In this document: positions 1-8,633 of the stretch, piece by piece
Position numbering within the stretch: the first letter of the stretch is position 1
How the letters are laid out: every line of letters starts with the position of its first letter
Notes under the pieces: generated by a model
Seen by the model: only the letters and a program-made list of their open reading frames with translations
What the model was told of the DNA's origin: nothing
Database searches by the model: none
Program-made: the position numbers and the translations under genes
NCBI GenBank assembly: GCA_024236375.1
Contig: JACKKP010000001.1
Coordinates: 172,001 to 236,000, forward strand
Direction: 5' to 3'
Source of the DNA: Rickettsiaceae bacterium
GTDB lineage: Bacteria; Pseudomonadota; Alphaproteobacteria; Rickettsiales; Rickettsiaceae
DNA length: 64,000 nucleotides

Positions 1-1
1 A

Positions 2-919
2 GAGAAATTCATAGAACGAGGCGCACCAGATGGCGGTAACGGAGGTCGTGGTGGTAGTATCATTTTTCGCGCTACTCCGCATCTCAATACATTATTAAAT
101 TTTCGCTATAAGCGGCAATTCAAAGCAGAAAATGGTCAAAATGGCAAAGGCCGAAATATGACAGGCAAATCTGCTGCATCAGTAATCTTGGAAGTGCCAA
201 TTGGTACACAAATTTTTTCTGAAGATGGTAATTTATTAATCTATGATCTAGATAAAGAAGCAGATTTCGAAATTCTCAAAGGAGGTATGGGAGGGCTTGG
301 TAATGCGCATTTCAAGTCATCTACTAATCGTTCACCGCGTCGCACTACAAATGGTGAAGTTGGAGAAGAAATGGAAGTAGTTCTTAAATTGAAATTACTT
401 TCTGACGCGGGATTAATCGGTCTACCTAATGTAGGAAAATCTACATTACTATCAAAAACTACTGCTGCACAGCCAAAAATAGCTGATTATCATTTTACCA
501 CATTAAAACCAAATTTGGGAGTTGTTTATGTGGGTGATTATGAATTTGTACTAGCTGATATACCTGGGTTAATTAAAAATGCTCATCTAGGTCAAGGTCT
601 CGGCGACAAATTTTTGAAACATATAGAAAGATGCGGCGTGTTAATACATATTATTGATGCAAGTCACGAAGATATATTAAATGATTATGATGTTATTAGA
701 CAAGAATTAGTCTCTTATTCTCCGATACTTCAAGATAAAGAAGAATTTATCTGCTTAAATAAAATAGATAAAATCACAGAGGAAGAACTAGCAGATAAGA
801 TGCACCTTCTAAAAAAACATACTAATAAAGAAATTTTCCCAATTTCAAATTTCAGCAAAAAAGGAATAGATGTTTTGATGAAAAAAATATTATATTCTAT
901 AAATAAAGAAAATGAATAA
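2..919 (+). CDS. obgE: GTPase Obg/CgtA (5' end outside window)
   Basis: Ribosome-associated GTPase that takes part in late 50S assembly and stress control. The frame is open from base 2, so the gene begins upstream; 305 codons are visible and only about 25 residues should be missing. The start contains the glycine-rich Obg fold (PDGGNGGRGGS). The GTPase domain has G1 GLPNVGKST near base 419, G3 DIPGL near base 559 and G4 NKID near base 757. There is no C-terminal OCT extension, in line with short alphaproteobacterial forms. The next gene follows after 12 nt on the same strand. Identification is secure; an internal ATG at 158 is not the real start because Obg-domain sequence precedes it. Confidence 0.96.
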   Translation, partial: EKFIERGAPDGGNGGRGGSIIFRATPHLNTLLNFRYKRQFKAENGQNGKGRNMTGKSAASVILEVPIGTQIFSEDGNLLIYDLDKEADFEILKGGMGGLGNAHFKSSTNRSPRRTTNGEVGEEMEVVLKLKLLSDAGLIGLPNVGKSTLLSKTTAAQPKIADYHFTTLKPNLGVVYVGDYEFVLADIPGLIKNAHLGQGLGDKFLKHIERCGVLIHIIDASHEDILNDYDVIRQELVSYSPILQDKEEFICLNKIDKITEEELADKMHLLKKHTNKEIFPISNFSKKGIDVLMKKILYSINKENE

Positions 920-931
920 GAGCACAAATCT

Positions 932-1114
932 ATGTCTTTAATTATTATATTTTCAATTCTGACGATTCTAGTTCTGGCCACTGGTGTTATTTTGATGGCA
1001 TATGGTGGTGACCTTAATAAAAAATATTCTACGAAATTAATGTCACTGAGAGTATTTTTTCAGGCTATGGTTATCACCGTGCTAGCTTTTCTATATCTCT
1101 ATTCAACCAAGTAA
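932..1114 (+). CDS. small HIG1-like twin-transmembrane protein
   Basis: A 60-residue membrane protein with two hydrophobic helices (about residues 2-23 and 41-57) joined by a short charged loop containing GGDLNKKYSTKLMSLR. This arrangement resembles the HIG1/hypoxia-induced twin-TM proteins common in alphaproteobacteria, which in mitochondria associate with respiratory complexes. That assignment is by eye. It lies 12 nt after obgE and is probably co-transcribed with it. No function beyond a likely inner-membrane location can be claimed. Confidence 0.7.
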   Translation: MSLIIIFSILTILVLATGVILMAYGGDLNKKYSTKLMSLRVFFQAMVITVLAFLYLYSTK

Positions 1115-1177
1115 AACACACATGACAAAATAGACACTCTCATGATGATGGCCTGCGTTTAGGTATTTTGTACACGA

Positions 1178-1336
1178 TACAGTTCTTTACAATAGAGTGT
1201 TGCTAAGGTGTGAGTAAGAGAAAAAGCTGTGTGCTAACCTCAAACGCTGGATCAACAAAAATTTACCTTACATGGAAGACTTACATCAAGCAATTTCTTT
1301 TTCTTTAAATGCAATATTCTATTGTAAACGACTATA
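1178..1336 (+). mobile_element. MITE copy A (IS630/mariner-type, non-autonomous)
   Basis: A 159-bp element with imperfect terminal inverted repeats of about 26 bp: left TACAGTTCTTTACAATAGAG, right (reverse complement) TATAGTCGTTTACAATAGAA. Both ends carry TA, the target used by IS630/Tc1-mariner elements. Two related copies lie at 15169-15321 and 24374-24533. The plus-strand frame holds an open stretch reading EKKLCANLKRWINKNLPYM and continuing to the right end, which resembles the extreme C-terminus of IS630-family transposases (EKLWANLKRW-type). The element therefore looks like an internally deleted IS. The family is certain from the copies; the IS630 link is an inference from the TA ends and this peptide. 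Confidence 0.85.
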
Positions 1337-1379
1337 CTTTATTTGAGTGCTATTAGTATAGTGTCTTTTAAGTGAAATT

Positions 1380-1402
1380 AGCAACGTTGTTGCTCGTTTT
1401 TT
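1380..1402 (+). terminator. short intrinsic terminator
   Basis: A 6-bp perfect stem (AGCAAC / GTTGCT) with a 3-nt loop, followed after CG by six T. It lies 266 nt after the HIG1-like gene and just beyond MITE A, so it could end the obgE transcript. Confidence 0.5.
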
Positions 1403-1525
1403 AACTATTTATAGGCGACGAATAATTGGGCCTAATATCTATAATCCAACCTAACAATATAGTACAAAAAGCAGCGATCCCAAATATTGTTAAGTTAGAG
1501 ATTAATTTTGAGTGCTGAAATTATG

Positions 1526-1561
1526 AAAAAAAGTGAGCGCTAGATGATTTTCTAACGCTCA
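1526..1561 (-). terminator. intrinsic terminator of the 1651-2797 genes
   Basis: An 11-bp stem (1534-1544 with 1551-1561) and a 6-nt loop. On the minus strand the single imperfect pair becomes a G-U wobble, and the hairpin is followed by C and then seven T. It lies about 90 nt after the stop codon at 1651. Confidence 0.75.
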
Positions 1562-1650
1562 ATTTTTAGTTTATATATTGTGAATAGACATAAACTGCTT
1601 TGTCAATCTAGTAATTGATTCACTGTCAGTCAAGTGCAATTAGTGTTTAT

Positions 1651-1938
1651 TTATGCTACCTCAAATGGTTTATCACCGTCTCCAGCAATTACAGCATCAG
1701 CATTATGATCTGAATGCTCTAACCCTATCTTATGGTAAAAATAGTGTGCAACACGTGAATCTAGTGTATATGCCAAGGTGATACCTATTCCTTGGTCACC
1801 AAAACCCCTCAAAGCTTCTTTTGTAGTGTATATTGTAGTTTTTGCTTCTGTAGCAGTTGTCCAAACACCAGTCTTTATAGAGTCTTTTAAGCTTGTACTG
1901 TCATCATCCAGATAGGTCTTTGCACTATTGTTGAACAT
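1651..1938 (-). CDS. unknown protein; duplicated C-terminal domain of the upstream gene
   Basis: A 95-residue ORF from ATG at 1938. It is a diverged copy of the last 95 residues of the upstream protein: both begin MFNNSAKTYLDDD and share KEAL-GFGDQGIGI and LAYTLDSRVAHYFYHKIGLE. The stop codons of the two copies are 289 bp apart, which is not a multiple of three, so the second copy became a separate ORF. The upstream stop and this ATG are arranged as TAA-A-ATG, which favours translational coupling. The frame is open further back to 1977, so a longer start overlapping the upstream gene is possible. Differences are mostly substitutions with the frame kept, which suggests it is or was expressed. 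Function unknown. Confidence 0.55.
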   Translation of the reverse strand: MFNNSAKTYLDDDSTSLKDSIKTGVWTTATEAKTTIYTTKEALRGFGDQGIGITLAYTLDSRVAHYFYHKIGLEHSDHNADAVIAGDGDKPFEVA

Positions 1939-1939
1939 T

Positions 1940-2797
1940 TTATGCTGCCTCAACTGATTTAGCAACGTCTCCAGCAATTACAGCATCAGCATTATGATCT
2001 GAATGTTCTAACCCTATCTTATGGTAAAAATAGTGTGCAACACGTGAATCTAGTGTATATGCCAAGATGATACCTATTCCTTGGTCACCAAAACCCATCA
2101 AAGCTTCTTTTGTAGTGTATGTTGTATTTGTTACTTTTGTAACAGTTGTCAAAACACCAGTCTTTATAGAGTCTGTTAAGCTTATACCGTCATCATCCAG
2201 ATAGGTCTTTGCACTATTGTTGAACATGTCAAGTAGTGCTGGCAGCGTTACAAACGCGAGTAGATCTAGACTGAAGAGTGTAAGTTTCCATGATATAGGG
2301 TCGTTATTCTTCCCCGAGGTGTTCTTTTTTTCCGATTGCAAGGTTTGAGTGTTTGTGTCCTCCTCCTCCTCCTTCTTATTATCTGCAGGAATATTAACCG
2401 CCTGATTTTCCGTGATAGTGGTTATAGTATCTGCATTATCAACCTGATCTTGCGGAATTTTCTTTTCTCTCTGCTGCTGACTGCACCATTCCTTCCAACC
2501 CTCTATCTGTGGTGCCTCAGCTGTAGAGTTGTTGTTGGAAAATAGATTAAATAGTTTTTTTGATCTTATCGTATCAGCTGCCCCACCTATTGCATTCAAT
2601 GGCTTTGAGTAGATGCTCTCGCCTTCGATGCCTTTTAATTGGCTAAGACCATACAACATGCCCTGCAGCAATGCAATACTGGTCATAGTTTTAGCCGTTT
2701 GTTTCCCCCCGGGTCCAGCCTTCGTGAAATGTTCGTCAGCGGCGTCAAGCCATGATTCACTACTACACCAATTCTTTATAGTACTTTTAAAACCCAT
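1940..2797 (-). CDS. unknown protein with one TM segment; Rickettsiales accessory type
   Basis: A 285-residue protein I do not recognise. The N-terminal 110 residues are mixed helical. Residues about 115-165 are polar and low-complexity with an acidic run (KKEEEEDTNTQ). A hydrophobic segment lies at about 168-190, followed by the 95-residue domain starting at M191 that is repeated in the downstream ORF. That domain ends in HKIGLEHSDHNADAVIAGD. There is no signal peptide. The mix of low-complexity linker and a membrane segment would suit a host-facing or envelope protein, but this is inference. It is transcribed away from gltX, and a terminator lies beyond the duplicated ORF. Confidence 0.6.
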   Translation of the reverse strand: MGFKSTIKNWCSSESWLDAADEHFTKAGPGGKQTAKTMTSIALLQGMLYGLSQLKGIEGESIYSKPLNAIGGAADTIRSKKLFNLFSNNNSTAEAPQIEGWKEWCSQQQREKKIPQDQVDNADTITTITENQAVNIPADNKKEEEEDTNTQTLQSEKKNTSGKNNDPISWKLTLFSLDLLAFVTLPALLDMFNNSAKTYLDDDGISLTDSIKTGVLTTVTKVTNTTYTTKEALMGFGDQGIGIILAYTLDSRVAHYFYHKIGLEHSDHNADAVIAGDVAKSVEAA

Positions 2798-3315
2798 GAT
2801 TTTACCTATATAATTTTAATTAAACATAATATGATATTTATATTCTATAAAAAAATTGAGTCAAGTGCTATAACAAATTATTTTTACTATTTATTTCATA
2901 AATATAAATTTTGTTACACTAGCAGTGAATATTGAGATTTAAAATTAGAGTTATATAGTGATAATATATAGAGCTAATCTGTGTTTTTAAGTCAATGAAT
3001 AATTGAAAGCAAATCTGAATAATAATTTATTTTATTATTACAATTTAGTAAAAAACAAGTAATTAATTACATTGAAAGTAAAATCTATGATATTAATTCA
3101 CTAAACAAGTTTATTGTTTAATGCAAAAACATTTATGTTATCCTTTTAAGATTTGTAAAAAATTATTTCAAAATAAGCACAAATGTTTTTGTTGAAATAT
3201 AGTTTTGGATTAATTTGAGATCATTGCCGCGCCAAAAATTAAAATAAGATTTTCCTCTTGGACAAAATGTTAAATAAATATATGATTTACCCAGAGATAA
3301 TAATATAAAATTAAT
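2798..3315. other. 518-bp AT-rich intergenic region
   Basis: Lies between divergent genes, so it should hold promoters for the unknown gene at 2797 (minus) and gltX (plus). The sequence is extremely AT-rich with simple AAT/TTA runs. I could not choose one credible promoter pair and see no RNA gene or ORF worth reporting. Confidence 0.5.
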
Positions 3316-4698
3316 ATGATAGTTAGAACTAGATTTGCTCCTTCGCCAACTGGCTTTTTACATATTGGTGGTGCACGCACTGCATTATTTAATTATTTAT
3401 TTGCACGTGCAAAAGGTGGTAAATTTTTATTGCGTATTGAAGATACTGATCGCGTACGTTCTAATAAAGAAGCAGAGAAATCTATTATTTCATCGCTAAA
3501 ATGGTTGGATATTGAATATGATGAAGAAATAATATATCAATCTCAGAGAGCAGCACGACATGTTGAAATTGCTAAACAATTAATAGAAGCTGGTAAAGCC
3601 TATTATTGCTTTGCTACTCAAGAGGAAATTGCTGTGGTGCGTGATGCGGCTATTGCAAAAAAGGAGCATTTTATTTTTCATTCTCCTTGGAGGGATGTTG
3701 ATTCTTCAAAATACCCTGCTGGACAAAAGCCAGTAATACGCATTAAAGCGCCACGCGAAGGGGAAATGGTCATTAATGATCTGCTGCAGGGTAAAGTCAG
3801 AATGCAAAATTCTCATTTAGATGATATGGTGCTACTAAGAGCTGATGGTACGCCGACCTATATGCTAGCAGTGGTGGTTGATGATCATGACATGAGTATT
3901 ACACATATAATTCGTGGTGATGACCATTTGAACAATGCTTTCAGGCAAAAAATGATTTATGATGCGATGGATTGGCAGGTGCCTGATATGGTACATATTC
4001 CACTGATTCACGGACAAGATGGAGCAAAATTATCGAAAAGACATGGTGCACTAGGAGCAGATGATTATAAGAAAATGGGATATTTACCTGAAGCTTTAAG
4101 CAATTATCTACTCAGACTGGGTTGGTCGCACGGAGATGATGAAATTATCTCCAGAAAGCAAGCTATTGAGTGGTTTAACCTTGAATCCCTTGGGAAATCA
4201 CCAGCTCGCCTTGATTTTAGCAAAATGCGTAATATTAATGCGCATTATTTGCGTGCAAGTGATAATAAACGACTCGCTGAGATGATTTATGAATATTATC
4301 CAACTCTCAATTCAGTGTCCCAGAGAAATATATTAGCAGCAATTGATTTAATGAAACCTCGGGCTGAACTGATGACGGATTTATATAATATGGCTCCGAT
4401 TTTTTTTGCGGGCGAAAATTATTTAGAGGATATTGAACCAGCAGCGGAAGACATAATTAAATCAACAAGCAAATCACTGATTAACTCAGTCATAAATGAT
4501 TTACAAAATATAGCAAATTTCAACAAGGAGTCAGTTAGAAATATTTTAGAAATATTAGCTAAACGTGAAGGTATGAAGCTAGGAGAATTAATGAAATATA
4601 TTCGAGTGTATGTCACTGGTAGAATTGCTGCTCCTAGTATATTTGAAATTGCAGAAATTATTGGTCGAGAAGAAATGATTGCAAGGTTAAAAAAGTGA
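3316..4698 (+). CDS. gltX: glutamyl-tRNA synthetase
   Basis: Class I aminoacyl-tRNA synthetase that charges tRNA-Glu; in Rickettsiales one of the two GltX paralogues may also charge tRNA-Gln before amidation. Length is 460 residues, normal for bacterial GltX. The HIGH-type motif is at residues 15-18 (LHIGGARTA follows the PSPTG box) and the KMSKS-type motif is KLSKR at 238-242. The catalytic domain includes IRGDDHLNN. The GTG start of holB overlaps its end by 4 nt (4695-4698), so the two are probably translationally coupled. Which paralogue this is cannot be told here. Confidence 0.96.
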   Translation: MIVRTRFAPSPTGFLHIGGARTALFNYLFARAKGGKFLLRIEDTDRVRSNKEAEKSIISSLKWLDIEYDEEIIYQSQRAARHVEIAKQLIEAGKAYYCFATQEEIAVVRDAAIAKKEHFIFHSPWRDVDSSKYPAGQKPVIRIKAPREGEMVINDLLQGKVRMQNSHLDDMVLLRADGTPTYMLAVVVDDHDMSITHIIRGDDHLNNAFRQKMIYDAMDWQVPDMVHIPLIHGQDGAKLSKRHGALGADDYKKMGYLPEALSNYLLRLGWSHGDDEIISRKQAIEWFNLESLGKSPARLDFSKMRNINAHYLRASDNKRLAEMIYEYYPTLNSVSQRNILAAIDLMKPRAELMTDLYNMAPIFFAGENYLEDIEPAAEDIIKSTSKSLINSVINDLQNIANFNKESVRNILEILAKREGMKLGELMKYIRVYVTGRIAAPSIFEIAEIIGREEMIARLKK

Positions 4699-5480
4699 TC
4701 TCTGAATTTTTACTGAAACAATATAAATCCGGATGTCTTGCTCAGGTGTATCTAGTAAGTGGGTATGATCTCAAAACTAGTTTATCAGAGCTCGAAAAAT
4801 TTGCTAAAGTTGTTTTAGGCACAGATAATCTTAAAAATAGTGGGGAATATATTTACATTGCAAAAGATAGTAAAAGTAAAAATATTACCATCGATCAAAT
4901 TCGCTTTGTCCAAGAGTTTTCATATAAAACTTCAGTTATTTCAGGCAACAAAATCATAGTCATTTATGGTGCGGATCAGATGAATATAAATGCTGCAAAT
5001 TCTTGCTTGAAATTGCTTGAGGATACACCAAGTAATAGCTATATTTTCTTACTTACTGCACATCCATATAATTTGCTACCTACGATTTTGTCAAGATGTA
5101 CTAAGATTAATTTACCTAATCAATCTGATAATATAGATTTAACTACTCACTCAGATTTGCTCGATATTTTAATGAAAGATTGCCCTTTTGCAAAAAAACA
5201 GCAATTTATTGAAAAATTCTCTCTTAAAGATCGCGATTTATGGCAAGAATTTGCATCATATGCTGAAAATTTATTAGCTAAATTATCTAGATATAAGATG
5301 GGGATTATCAATTCTATAGAAGATAGAGAATCAAGAATTTTACTTCAATTAAAATCTGACTCATTGCCATATCTAGAAAATAAATATACTAAGTTAAGTA
5401 TATTAATCAATAATGTTAATGAATATGATTTAGATTTACGCGCTAGTGCTATAATGTTAATAGATCTATTTGCAGAATAG
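4695..5480 (+). CDS. holB: DNA polymerase III delta-prime subunit
   Basis: Clamp-loader subunit of DNA polymerase III. The 261-residue protein starts with GTG at 4695, overlapping gltX by 4 nt. The AAA+ core includes NAANSCLKLLEDTP and, near residue 130, TILSRC (the sensor/SRC region that completes the neighbouring ATP site). No convincing Walker A glycine loop is visible, which fits delta-prime, a non-ATPase subunit. The C-terminal third is poorly conserved. recG begins about 10 nt later, giving a gltX-holB-recG operon. Confidence 0.85.
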   Translation: MISEFLLKQYKSGCLAQVYLVSGYDLKTSLSELEKFAKVVLGTDNLKNSGEYIYIAKDSKSKNITIDQIRFVQEFSYKTSVISGNKIIVIYGADQMNINAANSCLKLLEDTPSNSYIFLLTAHPYNLLPTILSRCTKINLPNQSDNIDLTTHSDLLDILMKDCPFAKKQQFIEKFSLKDRDLWQEFASYAENLLAKLSRYKMGIINSIEDRESRILLQLKSDSLPYLENKYTKLSILINNVNEYDLDLRASAIMLIDLFAE

Positions 5481-5490
5481 GGTAAGCTTG

Positions 5491-7575
5491 ATGTATGAAA
5501 TTCTATTTAAAGATATAGAAGAATTATTACCAATTAAACCACCTTCAATTAAAGCTCTGCATAGATTAGGACTGTTTATAGTTCGAGACCTAATGTTTTA
5601 TTCTCCATATGCTTATAATATTATTGATATCTCGTCTGATTTGGCAAATGTGCAAAATGGCAAATTAATTCAAGCAGTTGTTACAATAGGAAAAATAGAA
5701 AAGCCAGGAAAAGGAATAAAAAAAATTTATGCTTATAACGATACTGGTGCTATAATATTGACATTTTTTAATAAAATGCCAGCGTTTATTTTAGCCAAAT
5801 TAAGAATAGGTGAAAAAATTTGTATTAGTGGCAAAGTGAATTATTTTAATGGCTATTATCAAATAACGCATCCCGACTTTATCCTGACGCAAGATCAAGC
5901 AGTGTCAGAATTAGAACCAGTATATCATCTAACTTACGGGCTAACAAATCGTCAATTACATAATTATATATTGAAGACTATTAAATTAGTAAAAGCATTT
6001 TTAAAGACGCATTTATCACTCGTGAAAACGCAAATGAATTATGCAAATCCCTTAGAAAATGAGATAAGTTATATGAAATCCTTGATTAGTGAGGTAGAAA
6101 AAATACATTTAATAGGCTTAAACAAAACAGACCAGATTGAACAAATAATTATGGATGCTAAACAACAATTAGCTTACAAAGAATTATTTGCAAATCAAAC
6201 TGCTTTGGCAATTTTACGGAGCCAAAAGCAAAGTAATTTAGGGCGTCGATTTGCTCCTACCCATTTGAAGCAGGAGGTTGTAGAAAAATTGGGATTTGCT
6301 CTAACGCCAGCTCAAAATGCTGCTATAACTGAGATCGAGGCTGAACAGAACTCGTCAGGGCAAATGATGAGGTTATTGCAAGGTGATGTTGGAAGTGGCA
6401 AAACATTAGTAGCGCTGTTAACTATGTTGAATGTAGTGAGCGTAGGAGCTCAAAGCGTATTAATGGCACCTACTGATTTACTTAGCCTTCAGCATTTTCA
6501 GTTTTTTTCTAAGGCTCTAAAAGATTACGACATTAACATAAGTCTGCTTACTGGTAAAACAACTAATAGCGAAAAAAAGCGTATAAAATTAGATTTGGCA
6601 ACGGGGGTAATAGATATAATTATAGGTACACATGCCTTGTTCCAAAATGACGTAGAGTTTCATAATTTGGGTTATATAGTGATTGATGAACAGCATAGAT
6701 TTGGCGTTAAACAACGTATGGAATTGATCAATAAAGCTAATCATCCAGATATATTAGTAATGACCGCTACTCCAATACCTCGTAGTCTCGCTCTTACTAT
6801 TTTCGGAGATATGAATACTAGCTTGATTAGAGAAAAACCTCAGAATAGATTACCTATTATTACTTCTGTACTCAATATAGATAAGAAACCACAACTTATT
6901 GATTCTCTTAAATCAAGGATCAGTAACGGCGAACTAATATATTGGATATGTCCTTTAGTAGATAGTAGTGAAAGTGAAGAATTCAAAGAGAAAAATTGCG
7001 CTGATGCAGTGAGTATACATCAAGAATTAAATTTAATATTTCCTGGGATGGTCGGCATTTTGCATGGTAAAATGAAATCATATGCAAAAGATATTGTGAT
7101 GGAACAATTTAAAAATGGTGAGATAAAAATTCTAGTGGCAACTACTGTAATAGAAGTTGGGATAGATGTTCCTCAAGCTACTCTAATTATCATCGAAAAT
7201 GCTGAGAAATTTGGTCTAGCGCAATTACATCAATTGCGAGGTAGAGTAGGGCGCGGTAATAAGCAATCATACTGTTTACTGTTATATGATTTGACAAGAA
7301 GTACGCAAATTGCTCGCAAGAGGATCGAAATTATGAAAGAAAGTCATGATGGATTTTATATTGCTGAGCAAGATCTGTTACTACGCGGAGGCGGAGAAAT
7401 ACTTGGTACCAAACAAAGTGGTGAGCAAGAATTCTTTTTTGCCGATTTAGTTCGGGATAAAAACTATTTGATTAAAGCAAACAAACTAGCTGAAAGGACA
7501 AAGATAAATGACTTTATATTATTTCAGTCAAAGATATTTGGCCGCGAAAGGTATGATTTAGCAAAAAGTGGCTAG
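5491..7575 (+). CDS. recG: ATP-dependent DNA helicase RecG
   Basis: Branch-migration helicase that regresses stalled forks and processes Holliday junctions. I take the ATG at 5491 (694 residues) because AGGG lies 9-12 nt upstream; the frame is open to a TTG at 5470. The N-terminal wedge/OB region is about residues 50-150. Helicase motif I is GDVGSGKT (298-305), motif II DEQH (399-402), motif III ATPIPRSLALT, and the C-terminal lobe has TTVIEVGIDVP and QLRGRVGRG. The length is normal. Its stop codon directly abuts the stop of pgpA on the other strand. Confidence 0.96.
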   Translation: MYEILFKDIEELLPIKPPSIKALHRLGLFIVRDLMFYSPYAYNIIDISSDLANVQNGKLIQAVVTIGKIEKPGKGIKKIYAYNDTGAIILTFFNKMPAFILAKLRIGEKICISGKVNYFNGYYQITHPDFILTQDQAVSELEPVYHLTYGLTNRQLHNYILKTIKLVKAFLKTHLSLVKTQMNYANPLENEISYMKSLISEVEKIHLIGLNKTDQIEQIIMDAKQQLAYKELFANQTALAILRSQKQSNLGRRFAPTHLKQEVVEKLGFALTPAQNAAITEIEAEQNSSGQMMRLLQGDVGSGKTLVALLTMLNVVSVGAQSVLMAPTDLLSLQHFQFFSKALKDYDINISLLTGKTTNSEKKRIKLDLATGVIDIIIGTHALFQNDVEFHNLGYIVIDEQHRFGVKQRMELINKANHPDILVMTATPIPRSLALTIFGDMNTSLIREKPQNRLPIITSVLNIDKKPQLIDSLKSRISNGELIYWICPLVDSSESEEFKEKNCADAVSIHQELNLIFPGMVGILHGKMKSYAKDIVMEQFKNGEIKILVATTVIEVGIDVPQATLIIIENAEKFGLAQLHQLRGRVGRGNKQSYCLLLYDLTRSTQIARKRIEIMKESHDGFYIAEQDLLLRGGGEILGTKQSGEQEFFFADLVRDKNYLIKANKLAERTKINDFILFQSKIFGRERYDLAKSG

Positions 7576-8163
7576 TTAATGATAAAAATGCAAAATAGAT
7601 AATACTATAATATAGTGACTTACTGAAGCAAATATGGCAGCTAATATATCGTCTAACATCACGCCCAGAGCTCCCTTACATTTCTCATCTGCCCAATCTA
7701 TAGGCCAAGGTTTGTAAATGTCAAAAATTCTGAATAAACTAAAAGGCAACACAAACATAAATATTATATCAAAATATATCACATTTATAGCTAGAGAAAA
7801 TGGAGAAAAAAACAGAATTAATGAAGAAAAGGAACATAATATAATGGTTAGTAATTGACCAACTACTTCGTCAATGACTACCTCTTGAGGGTCTTTATTA
7901 ATTCTATCTTTTATGTAAATATGAGTACATAATGTGCCAATAGAGAGTAATAATACAAAGCAAATTAATTCACAAATGATTATTAAAGCTAATTGTTTTT
8001 CATATAAACTTAGATAATCCTCTTCTGAGAACTCATAATTCAAAGCGAATTTCATCACTAGATATGCTATAAAAAATGCTGGAAGAGATCCGATAGTACC
8101 AGGAGCATATTTAATTTTGCCAATGTAAAAAAAGGTTGCTATAAGCTCAGAGAGTTTTTGCAT
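7576..8163 (-). CDS. pgpA: phosphatidylglycerophosphatase A
   Basis: Inner-membrane phosphatase that dephosphorylates phosphatidylglycerol phosphate. The 195-residue protein has the family N-terminus (FYIGKIKYAPGTIGSLPA), the metal-binding VIDEVVGQ segment and a C-terminal DDILAAIFA helix, with several hydrophobic spans. It is slightly long for the family because of an insertion after the first membrane segment. It converges with recG with no base between the stop codons. Confidence 0.88.
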   Translation of the reverse strand: MQKLSELIATFFYIGKIKYAPGTIGSLPAFFIAYLVMKFALNYEFSEEDYLSLYEKQLALIIICELICFVLLLSIGTLCTHIYIKDRINKDPQEVVIDEVVGQLLTIILCSFSSLILFFSPFSLAINVIYFDIIFMFVLPFSLFRIFDIYKPWPIDWADEKCKGALGVMLDDILAAIFASVSHYIIVLSILHFYH

Positions 8164-8284
8164 ATTATAATTAATTGTGTAATATTTAGATGATTATGGC
8201 ATAGCTTAGTAAAAAAAGCAAAATTATGCATAATTTATCATAAAAATTTATAGATAATTCATAACGTTAGAGAAGGATTACAAA

Positions 8285-8599
8285 ATGTTAATAGAAATCA
8301 GCGATAAAGATTTTCAACAAGAAGTATTAGATTCTAAGAAATTAGTGTTAATTGATTTTTGGGCACCATGGTGTGGACCGTGTAAAATGCTTGGACCTAT
8401 ACTTGAAGACCTTGCTAATGAAATGCAAAATGTGAAGATCGTTAAAATTAATATTGATGAAAACTTAGAAGTACCATCACAGCTAGGCATTAGAAGCATA
8501 CCGACCTTAATGCTTTATAAAGCTGGCCAAAATATCTCTACCAAGGTTGGGGTATTGCCTAAAAATTCTCTTAAGGAATGGATTGAATCGAATCTGTAA
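8285..8599 (+). CDS. trxA: thioredoxin
   Basis: Cytosolic thiol-disulfide reductant of 104 residues. The active site WCGPC occupies residues 29-33, and the cis-proline segment IRSIPTLMLYKAG is present. GAAGGA lies just upstream of the ATG. The next gene starts 34 nt downstream on the same strand, so the large oxidoreductase may be co-transcribed, although no functional link is known. Confidence 0.96.
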   Translation: MLIEISDKDFQQEVLDSKKLVLIDFWAPWCGPCKMLGPILEDLANEMQNVKIVKINIDENLEVPSQLGIRSIPTLMLYKAGQNISTKVGVLPKNSLKEWIESNL

Positions 8600-8633
8600 G
8601 TAAGTAAATAAAGTAAAATAGTACAATGCAATT

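Larger units (their letters stand above)
1115..1650. other. gene-poor region with MITE copy A and two terminators
   Basis: No convincing gene. It contains a 159-bp MITE (1178-1336), a short hairpin followed by six T on the plus strand (1380-1402), and a second hairpin whose T-run reads on the minus strand (1526-1561). The stretch 1403-1525 shows only AT-rich sequence with weak local inverted repeats such as CTAAC-AATAT against ATATT-GTTAAGTTAG. Confidence 0.7.
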
